A stretch of 64,000 nucleotides of DNA from Okapia johnstoni (Eukaryota > Chordata > Mammalia > Artiodactyla > Giraffidae). Below, piece by piece: positions 32,601 through 44,430 of this stretch. Where the stretch lies: NCBI GenBank assembly GCA_024291935.2, contig CM044316.1:8920501-8984500 (forward strand). The letters run 5' to 3'. Position numbers and translations under genes: made by a program. Positions within the stretch are counted from its first letter, which is position 1, and each line of letters begins with the position of its first letter. The notes under the pieces are model-generated. The model had not been told where the DNA came from. It worked only from the letters and a program-made list of their open reading frames with translations, and did not search any database.

Positions 32601-35600
32601 CTCAGCACTGAACACAACATATGATCTTGTTCACACTAAACCTTGGCAACAGCCCCAGGACGTAGGGACTAGGACTGTGCTCACTGTACAGAGGAGCCCG
32701 AAGTTCAGAGGGCAAGATGACTTGCCTGACCTCATGGCCAGGAAGTAGCAGGCCCAATTGTGTAGCCGGTTCTTCCTGGCTCAAGGCCAGGACTACTGGG
32801 GCTTTGCTTGGCTGCTGTGCCACTCCCCTGCCTCACCCCATGGCACTGGCCCCTCACACCTTCTTAGGCTCCTCGTCCTCTTCATCCTCAGGGCCTTCGT
32901 CCTGGTTGGCCAGCTTCATGGCGGTCTCCAGGACCCCCACCAGGCTCTGCTGGGTGGGCTCGGTGGCCTCCAGGCCCTGGATCGGGGGAAAGCCTAGGTG
33001 GCCAGTTGGGACCCGGTCAGGAGGGTGAGGCCCACACTATAATGGTTGAGACACAGGTTCTTCCCCTGCTTGGGAGCCTCAGGCCTTTGAATCTATGTAG
33101 GTTGGCCAAAACGTTTGTTATGTTTTTTAAACCCTGAACAAACTTTTTGGCCAACACAATACTTTGGGTTTTCTTGGTTCTTTCTTTTTTTGTGTGGAGA
33201 GACGGGGTGGGCTGCACCACGAGGCATGTGGGATCTTACTTCTTCAACCAGGGATCGAACCCATGCCCCTTGCAGTGGAAGCATGGAGCCTTAACCACTG
33301 GACTGCCAGGGAAGTCCCTGAATCTACTTTGAATGCAAGGAAGGAGATGCTGCTGGTTTGGTGGAGATGTCAGACCATTTTAACTTCCCTCTTTGCTCTT
33401 GGCTCCTCTTGCCTGACCCTGGCTGGGTCTTGACCAGACTCCAACAAGCAAGCACCATGTGAGGTGGTGGCTGGGCGTAAGAGGTGGCCCTGGGCCTGGA
33501 GGGACTCCTGGGGGACCAACGTGCAGAGCTGTAATTGCTCTCATGGTGGACACACGGGCAGCTCTGAGATCCCAGAGACACGTCCAACCCACCGGTGGGG
33601 TTGATGGGAAGCTGGGGAGCTATCTGTAAAACTGAGACCTGATAAGTAGGAAGGAGTGAGTCAAAGAAGAAATGACCAGGGGCTTCCCTGGTGACTCAGT
33701 GGTAAAGAATCCATCTCCCAAAGCAAGAGACACAGGTTTGATCCCTGATCCGGGAAGATCCCATATGCTGCGAAGAAACTAAGCCCCAATGCCACGATGT
33801 CTGAGCCTGTGTTTAAGAGCTCAAGCTGCAACTACTAAAGCCCACATGCCTTAGAAGCTGTGCTCTGCAAAAAGAGAAGCGACCACAGTGAGGCCTGTGT
33901 ACCACACTAGAGAGTAGCCCCTGCTCGCTGCAACTAGAGAAAAGCCTATGCAGCAATAAAGACCCAGCACAGTCAAAAATAAATATATAATGTTTTAAAA
34001 TAAATAAATGACCAGACAGTGGTGGGCTGGTGAACAGATTCTTCAGATAAAACCTAATTTTGGGTGTTTGCCAATTTCTGTGGTGTAAACATTCCCATGG
34101 TAAATGATTTTAAGGTACCCATTGTCTAGCAAGCTTGCAGAATTTCTGAAGGTGTAGCCATCAGCTCCCTGGGACTGGAGAGCTGGAGGGAACAGCACCT
34201 AGCAAAGGCTCAGAGGTTGGTGGGGTGGGGCTGGGGGCAGGGCCTACCTGGAGGCACAGGCAGCTCTGCCACATCCACCGCTCGGCCAGCCTTGTGGGCT
34301 CGAATGGCGTCTTGGTATTGCTGCAGGGAACACAGGTGTCAGGGCTTCCTGGGCAAGGTCTCTAGGGGTGGCCAACCCACCTACCTGGGTATCCACGCAC
34401 CTTGACGATGCGCTCATGCATGCGAGCCTTCCGCTGGTCCCCCTTGGTCTTGGCTTGAGCCGCAGCCATGTGGTACCGCTCCATCCGCTGCTCTAGTGCC
34501 TCCAGGAGAGTCTTCGGGGGTGGAGGAGCCTCTGGGCCAGACAAGAGGGTAGAGTTAAGGGTCTTGGTGAGGGGAGACTGTCTTGCTCTGGCCAGCCCAC
34601 CCCACGGGGTCCCAGGAGCCTACCTGGCATGGAGGGCACCACAGCAGGAGCTGGAGGCTGCACAGGTGGTGATGGTGGGCCCTGGGGCAGCTGGTCTAGG
34701 GGTAGAGAGGTCCAGTCCAGTGGGGGGCTTACTTGTAGGCCGCCCTTCCCCCGACCAGGCTAGTCTGGCCTGAGGCTGGGGTCCCTGGAGTCCCCCTGAC
34801 CAAAGGGGTGGCAGCATCAGCAAGAACATCCTGGAAACCTCCAGCAGTCCTGGAGGATGGACAGGGTGGGGTCCTCACCAGGTGGAGGGGGCAGGCACGA
34901 CAGGTCCACAGGCTCCCCCCGGCTCAGGGCCTCCAAGACAGCATCAAAGCTCTGGGAGAAGGAAGATCACGGGAGGAGGCTGCAGCTGGGGGCTAGGACC
35001 CCATGGGGAGCCTCCACAACCTGCCACATGGCAGACAACTCCCCACTCTGTCCCTTCCTTTGCAACATCTTTTTAAAATTTTTATTTTTTGGCTGTTTTG
35101 TGACCAGGGATCGAACCTGCTCCCCTTGCAGTGGAAGTGCAGATTGACCTGGTGGTCAATCTCTGGACCACCAGGGAAGTCCCTCTGCAGTATCTTGCTC
35201 AATTTATGCCCAGACATTTATGCCCATTTCACAGAGAGGATAAACTGAGGCTTCAGGAGGTGCAGCAAATTATAGTCATGGAGTGACCAGGATTCAAATC
35301 TGGGTCTGTCTGACTCCAGAGCCCCTGTTCTTTGCTATCACATAATGTCAGAAGCATCCTGTCCTCCACCTCCAACCCTGACCCCTCTGGACGCACCTTA
35401 GCCACACGGAAGTGTTTGGCGGCAGTGGTGGTGTCTCCCTGCTGCTTGGCGTGGAGGGCAGCCAGCTTGTACTCACGCTGGCGGCTCTGCAACTGGGCCA
35501 GGGGGCCAGGGCTGCAAGGACCTGGGAGAGGGAATGGCACACAAACTATTTCTACTTAATTCTCACAACAAAGGCCCACCTTAAGAGATTTGAGAATTGA

Positions 35601-38600
35601 GGCTCAGAGAGGGGATGCTGTTTCCCCAAATCACACAGCCTCAAGAAGGCATAGTGAGGACTCAACCCTATGACTGTCAGTCTCTAGAGCCAATGCTATT
35701 TTGCCCCCAACAGAATTCTGAAAAACTTTCTGTACTCTTACACGTTTTTAAGTTGACATCTAAAACTTTTCATTTTGAGTTGAGAAAGTGGCAATGGCTG
35801 TTGTTTCTAGTGTCTTCAAATACTAACATTTGATAAAGAAAATCATCACACTACTCTTTTAAATCAAATGTATCCTAACTACCATGGTGATTTGAAACTC
35901 ACCAATATTTCCCTTTTTATTTTTTCAGATTGTGGTAAAATACACACAATATAAAATTTACCATCTTAACCCTTTGTATGGAGAAGGCAATGGCAACCCA
36001 CTCCAGTGTTCTTGCCTGGAGAATCCCAGGGACGGGGGAGCCTGAGGGGCTGCTGTCTATGGGGTCGCACAGAGTCGGACACGACTGAAGCGATTTAGCA
36101 GCAGCAGCAGCAGCAACCCTTTGTAAGTATACAGTTCAGTGGCATTAAGGACATTCACATTGTTGTACAACCATCACCACCATCCAACTCCAGCACTCTT
36201 TTCATCTTTCCCAACTGAAACTCTGTCCCCATTAAACACTAACTCCCTCTCCCCCTTCCCTAGCCCCTGGCACCCACTGGTCTATTTTTTGTCTCTGAGA
36301 ATTTGACTCCCCTAGGGACCCCCTATAAGTGAAATCATACAGTATTTGTCCCTTTGTGACTGGCTTATTTCATGCAGAATAATGTCTTTAAGGTTCATCT
36401 GTGCTGTAGCGTCTGTCAGAATTTCCTTCCCTTTTCAGGGTGAATAATATTCCATTATATGGATGGACCACATTTGTTTATCCATTTATAGGCGTACCTC
36501 TTAGATAGTGTAGGTTTGGTTCCAGATCACGTCAATAAAGCAAATATTGTAATAAAGTGAGTCACTCAGTTTTTTTGGTGTCCCAGTACATATAAAAGCT
36601 ACTATACTATACTGTAGTCTACGAAGTATGCAATAGCATTATGACTAAAAAAACAATGTACATACTTTAATATAAATTTTATTGTTCCACAGGGTAACTA
36701 AGCCCATGCACTGCAACTACTGAGCCTGAAAACCCTACAGCCTGTGCTCTGCAACAAGAGTCACCACTGCAATGAGAAACCTGCTCACTGCAACTAGAGA
36801 AAGCCCCTGTGCAGCAGCGAAGGCCCGGTGAAGCCAAAGATAAACAACTCACTAAATTAAAAAAAATTATTGTTAACAAATGCTAACTACCACCTGAGCC
36901 TTCAGCAAACTGTAGCAGTAATCTACACTGATCTACACGAAAATCACTGATCACAGATCCCCATAACAAATACAGTAATAACAAAAAACCTTGAAATACT
37001 TTGAGAATGGCCAAAATGTGACAGAGAGATACCCAGTGAGCAAACGTTGTTGGAAAAATGGCGCCAACAGACTTGCTCAAAGTACAATTACCACAAACTG
37101 ATTTGTAAACAAATCACAATAATCTGTGAATTGCAATAAAGCAAAGCTGAAGAAAACAAGGTGTGCTTTATCTGTCAATAGAAACTGGACACGTGGAATC
37201 TTCCGGGATCGACCAGGGATTGAACACATGTCCTCTGCATTGGCAAACGGACTTCCAACCACAGGACCATGAAGTCCTACTTTTTAAATATATGTCAGGG
37301 TTCACATTTAGCAATTGGGAACTTCAGATCTTCCCTTATTTACATACACATTTCTGGTGGAATTGTATCCTAACATGATGCATTTGGGTACTCGAGAGTC
37401 TTTTTTTAACATCTTATTAAAGGTACATTTAAATGTACCTTTCTGCAGTGTATCAGCCAAGTTGGGAAACAGGATTAAACGGCTTTTTAAACACTATATT
37501 AGATACGGCTTCAAATAATATGCCTAATATGTTCTTAGGAGAAGTATTCTTAAATTGAAATCTATAAGTACAATTGTTGGTATAAAAAATAAAATACAGT
37601 AGATACACTACCCACCACCCAGATACACATCCTAGAAACACCTGGAAAACAGTACAAAGTATCTGTTGTACTTTTTCAGACTGACAACTGGACTCACTGC
37701 TTTGTTTTGGTGGACTTGCCTGAGAAGGTGTCCAACTTGAAGCAAAACAACTTGACATTTTTTTTTATTGAGGTATAATTAATTTGCAATGTTGTATTAA
37801 TTTCCGGTGCATAGAAACCTGATTCATTTATTTATATATATAAATAAACGTTCTTTCTCAGATTCTTTTCCATTATAGGTTATTACAAAGTAATAACCTA
37901 TAATGTATATATCTACTGTATAGCATAAGTTCTGGGCTATACAGTAGATCCTTTTTTTTTTTTGGGACTATTTAATATATAGTAATGTACATCTGTTAAT
38001 CCCAAACTCCTAATTTATCTCCCCCTGCCCAATATCTTGACATTTCTTAATGTGGACCATTTTTAAACTCTTTATTGAATTTGTTACAATATTGCTTCTG
38101 TTTGATGTTTTAGTTTTTTGGTCCGGAGGCATGTGGGATCTTAGATCCCTGAGTTGAGATTGAACCGGCACCCCCTGCATTGGAAGACAAAGTCTTAACC
38201 ACTGGGCCACCCCTGTAACACTCTGACATTTGATTGGCTTTATCTCCTGCCATTGCAAGTCCTTCTCAGTGTTAAAAAATTTTTTATTTTGGGGCAGAAT
38301 TACTGCTGGAATTATTTTTTGCACAAAATTGAGCAAAGCTTAACTATATTGAGCTTTTTTGATAAATAATTTTGATATACTAAGAGTAAAATTGTATTGG
38401 CAAGGCAGCTCTTGTTGACAAGGTGGGGGCCGGGTCCACCCACTAGCACTTAGCTCCTGTTTCCTTGTTCATTCTTTTCCTACTTTCCTTTTTTGTTTTT
38501 AATGTGCAAAGAAACCTGTTTCACATCATCAAATAGATGGGAAGAGACAGAGTCTTACAGATGTCACATGATTCTCAGGGTCCCTGAGCAGCTATATACA

Positions 38601-41600
38601 AAAAAATCCCATTTTGAAAAATTGTTGGTGATTTCAGCTGAGAATCTCAGGTCACAATTTCCAATAGTCGTCCTTGAGCTTTACTAAAAACAAAAACTTA
38701 GAAACCAGCTTGGCTGAAGCACTCAGAGACTAGGGGTTCACTTTCTGAACCTCAGGCCAGCATTTGGAATATCTCCTTTGGTTTGCCCCATTTTCTTTTC
38801 TTAAGGTGGGGGAAGGGGAGGTTAGGGGAAAGAAAACTTTTTGGGACCTGTGTTCTCCAGCAAGTGAGTTTCAGGAACAATGGACAAGCTGAGGGCTTGG
38901 GAACTATTCACTTAACACTCTATGGGTGGGGGCCTTCCCTGGTCGTCCAGCGGTTAAGAATCTGCCTGCCAGTGCAGGAGACATGGGGTCGATCCCTGGT
39001 CTTGGAAGATCCCACATGCCATGGAGCCACAACTATGGAGCCTGTGTTCTAGAGTCCTCGAGGTGCAACTACTGAGCCTGTGCACTCAGAGCCCATGCTC
39101 TGCAACAAAAGAAGCTACCACAATAAGAAGTCTGTGCACCACAATGAAGAATAGCCCTCGTTACAACTACAGAAAGCCTGTGAGCAGCAATGAAGACCCA
39201 ATGCAGCCATAAATAAATAAAATAAAAATAAACAAATCTTAAAAAAAGAAAAAACTCTATGGGGAATTCCCTGGTGGGCCAGTGGCTAGGACTTTGCACT
39301 TTCACTGCCGGGACCTGGGTTCAGTCTCTGGTTGGGAAACTAAGATTCTGCAAGCCACATGGCACACCCAAACCAAAGCCAAACCAAAAAACCATAATGT
39401 TGTTCAGTTCTGAAAAGGAATGGAGTTCTGACACATGTTGCAACATTTTGCTAAGTGAAGGAAGCCAGACACAGGAGGACAAATAGTGGATGATTCTACT
39501 TACGTGAAATATCTACAAGAGGCAAATTCAGAGACAGAAAGTAGAACAGAGGTTCCTAGGGACTGGGCAAGAGAGAATGGGGAGTTAGTGCTGAATAGGG
39601 GAGATGAAAAAGTTTTGGAAATTGATAGAGGTGGTGGTTGCACAATATTGTGAAAGTGATAAATATCACTCAATTGCATGTTGAAAAATAGTTAAATGGC
39701 AAATGTTTGGTTAAATATGTTTTACAGCTACCACAAACAGAAAATCTCTCCTGTGAGCCTGTGTTCCCCTTGGAAAGTAGGATCTGGGGAGGGAAAGGTG
39801 TTAAAAATATCTAAAAATTAGTGCAGGCGCTGTACCCCCCCCACCAAAGGGCCAGCCACTAAATGAATACCCCCTCATCAGCCCACATTAGCCAGCCCTG
39901 CCAGCGGCCTACCTGGGGGCGGCTGGGGCTTAGCTGAGACCAGGGACGAGGATGGAGGAGCGGAAGGAGGACTCTCCACGACGACGCGGGAATCTGGGGC
40001 CAGCGGGTTCAGAGGGGCCGGCGGGGTGGGTGCAGGCATGTGGCTGGGCGTGGCCACTGGACCCTTCCCCACAGCCACAGGCGGCGGGATGTCCCCTTCG
40101 TCAATGGCTTTGCCTTTCCGGACGGAGGCCAGCAGGTTTTCAAGTGTCTGGGAGAAGGTGTGAACATGGGTTTGGGAGGAGCCTGGAGCTGGGTGCAGGG
40201 GGCAGTGGTGAGGACCTGGTCACCCTCATGTCTGCCCACTCACCTTAAGCCCCCGGTCGTAGCGCCGCACCTTGGCACTGTCTCCGGCTTGCCTAGCGCT
40301 TTCGATTGCCGTCTGGTAGAGGGCCAGCCTCTCCTGCAAGGTGGCCTCCAGCCCTGGGCTGGGGGTTGTGGCCTTTGGCTGCGGGAGGGGCCAGGTCCAC
40401 AGTTTGGGTGGTGACCCCTCTCTCAGGTCCACCCTCACAGCTTCCTAGGTTGAGTACCTACTGTATACTAGGTATGTTGGCCCCTCTAACCCCAAAGGGG
40501 CAGAAATCATCGCCCATCTCCCAGGGTGGAGAACTGGGGATCAAAGGCACCCCACCATCTGAGCGAGGTTCCATGGTTGAGTGGGGAGGAGGGAGGCCTT
40601 GAACCCTGGGCTGCACAGACCAGTGTTGTCAGGGGTATACCTGGGCCACAGGAGGGTGGGACTCTGAAGCCTTCTGTTCCTCCCCAAGGACCTCATTCAG
40701 TTCCGCCTGCAGGGACACATGGCCAGGGGCCAGTCGTGAGGGCCTGCTGGATGGACAACAGGAGGGGGTCTCCTGCTCCGCCCCGGGCGCTCACCAGCAG
40801 GTCATCATCAGCCTCCACGTCCTCCTCGTCTGTTCCCTCCTCTTCATCCTCATCCGGGTCTCTCATGCATAAGCTGGCCATCTTCTCAATGGCTTCCATG
40901 GGCAGGGGACCTGGAGGCAAGGGGAGGCCCCAGTTGAACCAGGATCCTTCGAGTCCCGTCTCCTGTCCCATGCACCCATGGCCATGAAAATTAGGGTAGC
41001 GGGCAGTGGGCAGTATGTCTCCCTCTCCTGGCGCTTCCATGGCACCCCACTGTCCTTGGGCCAGCAAGCATGATCCTATTCCCTGTTGATCTCCCTGGCC
41101 TCATCTCTTCCTTGACAAGCCTGAGTTGGAACCCCAGATCTGCAACTTTCTCACTGTGGGACCTTGGGTAAGTCGTTTCACTTCCCATCTGTTAGATGGG
41201 GACAGTAACAGTCTCTCCCTCACCATAGACTGCAGGGACTAAAAGTAAATGCAGCTCTTAGAACAGCACACTGTCAGCATTTTGTTGTTCATGTAACTCT
41301 TGTTATTCACGGCACCCATGTTCTATAAAGTTGGAATTAGTGAATAATAAACCAACTGGCCCTGAAGGAAATACAGCATTAGGTTCCCTTGAGCCTCTGG
41401 GCACAACACTGTTGTCAAACAGGCAATATATATCCTTGTTTTATGTGTTTCTACTCAAAGACACCTTCTTTAATATACATTGTTGGTTCATTAACACAGA
41501 ATTTGAAGCCAACAGCACTGTAACTGATGCCTGAACGAAGTTTATCTACAAGGTACATCCTAGTCTTCTCACGCTAAGGAACAAGAGACAGTACTCTGGC

Positions 41601-43944
41601 ACTATGCTTGGGAACCATGTGGATCTGCAAAATCATCAAAAAGCACAAACATGAGAAAAGCGTGACATACAACAGACCAAGAAAAGGACACTATTTATGC
41701 GCTGAGACAAGAAGGCAGAGTGTTGCCTCGGCAGGGAACAGGCACACTGGGTGACTCAAACTTTTGGCAGCTCCATGCAGGTCTGTGAATGACTGCAAAA
41801 GTGCAACAAGCAACTGATTTGGAGGTTACAAATAAATTTAAATCAATAGATGAATTCACAAATTCGGAATCCGTAGCTAACAAGGATCAATTGCATTAGC
41901 TATAAAATGTAAAGCTTCCGTGTGCCCGAGTTCCAGCCCCACTTGACCACCGCAGAGTCCCCTGCCTCCTGCCACCTCTTCCAGGGCCTGTGCACAAACT
42001 GTGACTCACCTCCTCCCCCACTCTTCACCTGGCCCTCCCCATTGCAGGTGCCTCCTTCTGGAATTCCAGTCCAGCTCACAGGTCTCCCCCGATCCCAGCC
42101 CTGATCACAGAGCCATGGGTTGGAGGACATGCCACATCCATTATCGGTCATTATTCCCATTTTACAGACAGGGAAACTGAGCCCCATATAGTTGCTGAAA
42201 CTCAGCAAGTCACACAGCCAGTTAGTTGCAGAAGTGGGACTTGAATCCTCATTTTGGGGCCAGAGCCAATCGCTTAACTCTTCCCCAGACTGAGGTTGCC
42301 AGGCAGACAGGGACCTTTTCTGTCTCCATACTTTCATCGCCTCAGTGCCCAGCTCCAAGCAGGAGCTCAGAAAATGTTCAAGGGTGTACTGAGAGGCTCA
42401 CCTTTGCCTTTAAGCTTCTCCAAGGCTTGGGGCTGGCCTCCCACCAAGGCCAAGAACTCAGCCTCCAGTTCCTCATCGTTAACTCCATCTTCAGGGATCA
42501 TCAGGCCATCTGGGGAGAGGTCAACTAGCAGGCCCAGCTGTGGGAACAATGGAGGTTCAATCATACCATGGGATGCACCCCAGCTAGCTAGAGGTAGCTA
42601 TGATGGACCTGGAGTCCCCTGGGGAGGAACCCAGGGCTCCTGGGGAAAGCCAGTCAGCTGGAACAGGCCCGGGATACAACAGGTGTCCCAAGATGGGCCA
42701 ACACTCCTCTGGCACAGATCAACATGGGGCAAAGGGCAGGTAGAAAGAGACCCAACTGCCTGCTCTGAGCCCACACCCATGATGTGTTGCTAGCCAAGTT
42801 CAGCGTTGAAATAAGGCCCTACACCTTGCCCCAAAGCAAAGTCACTCTGCACAGCTGGGTTTTTCCATTCCAGCATTTTCAGCAGAGGGAGCTGTGCAGG
42901 AAGGTTGGAGGTGTCAAGAATAAAAGGAAGCACAGACAGCGCTGAAGTTGGAAGTGAGGTCTTGGCTGTGTGACACACCTGTCTTCCTATCCTATCCTTG
43001 TTAATGATCAACCATGATGTGATAATATCAGGCTTAAGTACACAAATTACCCCCCTTTCTTTGGGTCAAAAATGGCCAAGTATCAACAATCACACATGGC
43101 TCCATCTAATAGTAATGATGATGACACCATTTATTGAGTGCTATGTTCTAGCACTTTCTGTCAACTATCTCAATGAATTTTCACAACTATCTTGTGACAT
43201 ACACTCTTAAGGCCTCCATTATACAGATGAGAAAACTGAGATTTAGAGGTGTGAAGCCAAGTATCCAATATGCAGAAGCCCGGAGGGAATGTCAGATCAG
43301 CTATACTAATACTTGGGCACTAAGTTTTGGCCTGAGCTCCTTCCATCAAAGCTGGGAAAAACCAAACTCTCCCAGTGCCTAGGAAAAAGGTAATGAGGGA
43401 GGGAGAAGGGGCCCAACCACAATTCTGTGGGCTCATGGCAGTAAGTCTGGATTTGCCCTTAGCTCTGGCCAAGCAGTTGATCCCTATGACCTTGGACAGG
43501 TGTCTTCGCCTCTTTGGGCCTCAGTGTCCTCATCTGTACAATGGGGATAAAAAAGTATGACCTGGCCAAGCTGATGCGAGGGTTCCACGAGTGCTCAGTC
43601 CAGGAAAGCCATAACTGTCTTTCTTACCCCAGGTTCGAGGCCTTCCCCTAACCGACTGGAGCTGCTACTGCAACAGGTGGCTCTGAGCCCTGGGCGGGGC
43701 GCCAGGAGCTGGGGAGCCCGGGCCAACAGGCCTTACTGTGGGGGGTCGAACCTAACCTAGGGGGCGGGGACGTGGGCTCACCTGGGAGTGGAGGGCCGGT
43801 TCTCCTGGGGGGTGGGGCCCTCCCTTGAACGTGTGACAAGGGTGGGATGGGATACCTCGGCGGGGCCATGGGATACAGACTCACCTGGCGGGCGGTGGCG
43901 GCGCCTCGGCCCGGGGGTCCCGGGGGTCCCTTCCTCTTGTGCAT
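26609..43944 (-). CDS. CC2D1A: CC2D1A, C2 and DM14 domain protein (Freud-1/Aki1), complete
   Basis: Scaffold and DNA-binding protein: it represses HTR1A, acts in NF-kB/AKT signalling and binds the ESCRT-III subunit CHMP4B. Human loss causes recessive intellectual disability. Minus-strand coding exons, 5' to 3': 43944-43885, 42537-42402, 40910-40795, 40706-40641, 40378-40244, 40147-39913, 35521-35397, 34951-34879, 34695-34624, 34531-34401, 34320-34248, 32993-32860, 32489-32378, 32295-32123, 31406-31284, 31199-31141, 31048-30932, 29584-29511, 29433-29375, 29253-29202, 29102-29003, 28915-28825, 28133-27996, 27902-27841, 27264-27201, 27109-26983, 26906-26830, 26756-26709, 26629-26609. They join in phase to 2853 nt, 950 residues, starting MHKRKGPPGPPG and ending LQRLRR; human is about 951. 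DM14 repeats at about 138-190, 255-315, 345-408 and 491-550; acidic tracts at about 80-103 and 438-449; C2 domain at about 645-775; basic coiled C-terminus. All introns GT-AG. Confidence 0.96.
28175..28549 (+). repeat. Young CHR SINE in CC2D1A intron 22
   Basis: Full-length element on the strand opposite to CC2D1A (GGCTTCCCTGATGGCTCAGT through a (TAAA)n tail and more than 20 A residues). The duplication GCAGGCAGTGG lies at 28164-28174 and 28550-28560. The long pure A-tail and intact duplication mark it as recent. Confidence 0.92.
29585..30931. other. CC2D1A: CC2D1A intron 17 content
   Basis: A 1.35-kb intron. It holds MIR-like remnants (e.g. 29930-30000, TTGAGCATCTACTATATGCC) and a plus-strand tRNA-SINE at 30207-30338 flanked by AAGAGGCTGCTAC (30193-30205 and again near 30338-30350), a target-site duplication. 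The rest is unassigned. Confidence 0.75.
31407..32122. other. CC2D1A: CC2D1A intron 14 content
   Basis: Includes an old repeat-like block around 31640-31800 (CAGTTCTGGCCAATGGGAGG). The remainder is unassigned. No exon-like sequence. Confidence 0.5.
32490..32859. other. CC2D1A: CC2D1A intron 12 content
   Basis: A MIR-like remnant at 32590-32770 (GTACAGAGGAGCCCGAAGTT). Nothing else recognised. Confidence 0.5.
32994..34247. repeat. CC2D1A intron 11: mariner MITE and two SINEs
   Basis: 33097-33163 is a palindromic mariner-type MITE (arms TAGGTTGGCCAAAACGTTTG and CAAACTTTTTGGCCAACA). 33165-33318 is a minus-strand SINE. 33682-34007 is a full plus-strand CHR element flanked by AAATGACCAG on both sides (near 33671 and 34005), a target-site duplication. 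Confidence 0.82.
34952..35396. repeat. CC2D1A intron 7: SINE and MIR remnant
   Basis: 35070-35183 is a minus-strand tRNA-SINE (TTTGGCTGTTTTGTGACCAG to ACCACCAGGGAAGTCC). 35200-35330 is MIR-like (CAGAGAGGATAAACTGAGGC). Confidence 0.7.
35522..35934. other. CC2D1A: CC2D1A intron 6, proximal part
   Basis: A MIR-like core at 35540-35660. 35660-35930 is AT-rich and unassigned. Confidence 0.5.
35935..36480. repeat. L1 3' end with an inserted Bov-A SINE
   Basis: An antisense old L1 3' end (ATATTCCATTATATGGATGG and CATCACCACCATCCAACTCC phrases) is split by a plus-strand Bov-A2-like element (about 35979-36112) with a CAGCAGCAG tail. AACCCTTTGTA occurs at 35968-35978 and again at about 36115-36125, the target-site duplication. 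Confidence 0.85.
36488..37165. mobile_element. Tigger-type DNA transposon relic with inserted SINE
   Basis: Starts GGCGTACCTCTTAGATAGTG with AATAAAGCAAATATTG, and ends near 37165 with TTGCAATAAAGCAAAGCTGA, the inverted terminal sequence of Tigger1-like elements. A plus-strand CHR SINE (about 36693-36868) interrupts it. No transposase frame. Confidence 0.75.
37166..39912. repeat. CC2D1A intron 6, distal part: L1 and SINE insertions
   Basis: 37190-37280 minus-strand SINE fragment. 37755-38030 antisense ruminant L1 3' end (TTTTTTTATTGAGGTATAAT through CCCAAACTCCTAATTTATCT). 38100-38215 minus-strand SINE. 38932-39252 full plus-strand CHR flanked by ACTCTATGGG (38917-38926 and 39254-39263). 39264-39395 a second plus-strand tRNA-SINE inserted at the same spot. 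39395-39730 is unassigned. No cryptic exon seen. Confidence 0.75.
40911..42401. other. CC2D1A: CC2D1A intron 2 content
   Basis: 41100-41230 is MIR-like (GGACCTTGGGTAAGTCGTTT). 41290-41880 looks like a single old repeat of unassigned family (GTTCTATAAAGTTGGAATTA through CCTGAACGAAGTTTATCTA). 42140-42260 is MIR (CATTTTACAGACAGGGAAAC). No exon-like sequence. Confidence 0.5.
42538..43884. other. CC2D1A: CC2D1A intron 1 content
   Basis: 43090-43260 is MIR (CACCATTTATTGAGTGCTAT, GATGAGAAAACTGAGATTTA), and 43440-43590 is a second MIR-like piece. The rest is unique-looking. GC content rises toward the promoter from 43630. Confidence 0.6.
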
Positions 43945-44430
43945 CTTCCAGGCTGACTACTCGGACCACTGGACCCCTGGCCTGGCCTTGCCCTGCCTCC
44001 TTCCCCGGGGCCTATGGCCGCGCACGCGCCCTTCCTGAGTCCCACGCCCCTTGTCGGCGCCCCGAGACCGCCGACCCCACGCCCTCGGCCCCCAGGTGGC
44101 TGCCCTACTTCCGCCTCGGCCCTCGGGCGCCGCGGCACCGGAGCGCAGCCACTGGACTTGCCGGGCCCACAACACAGAAACTACAATTCCCGGCAGGCAA
44201 TGCGCGAGGGCGCAGGCGTGTTGCCGGCGATGGGCGGTGCCGCAGGTTGCGCGGGAAAGAGGCGGAGCGTGCGCAAGTGGAGAAGGGAGGTTCCGGCATA
44301 GGGCGTGCGTGGGAGGGCTTCGTAGTGCCAAGGAAAGAGGCGGAGCGATTGCAGGTGTGAGGGGTGGTGGTGGCCGCTGGGTTCACGGTGTGGCCGGTTC
44401 ACCTGCGAGCTCTGGTCTCTCCTGGTTTAG
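43945..44430. promoter_or_regulatory. Divergent CpG-island promoter of CC2D1A and probably BRME1
   Basis: A CpG-dense block directly upstream of the CC2D1A ATG and about 0.8-1.2 kb upstream of the BRME1 ATG exon. No TATA box. ACTACAATTCCCGGCAGGCA followed by ATGCGC (44180-44205) matches the ZNF143 SBS2 motif, common in bidirectional promoters. GCGGGAAA (44251-44258) is an E2F consensus. The 15-mer GAAAGAGGCGGAGCG occurs at 44254-44268 and again at 44333-44347. A plausible donor for a noncoding BRME1 exon, CAG|GTGTGA, lies at about 44355. That BRME1 starts here is inferred. Confidence 0.7.
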
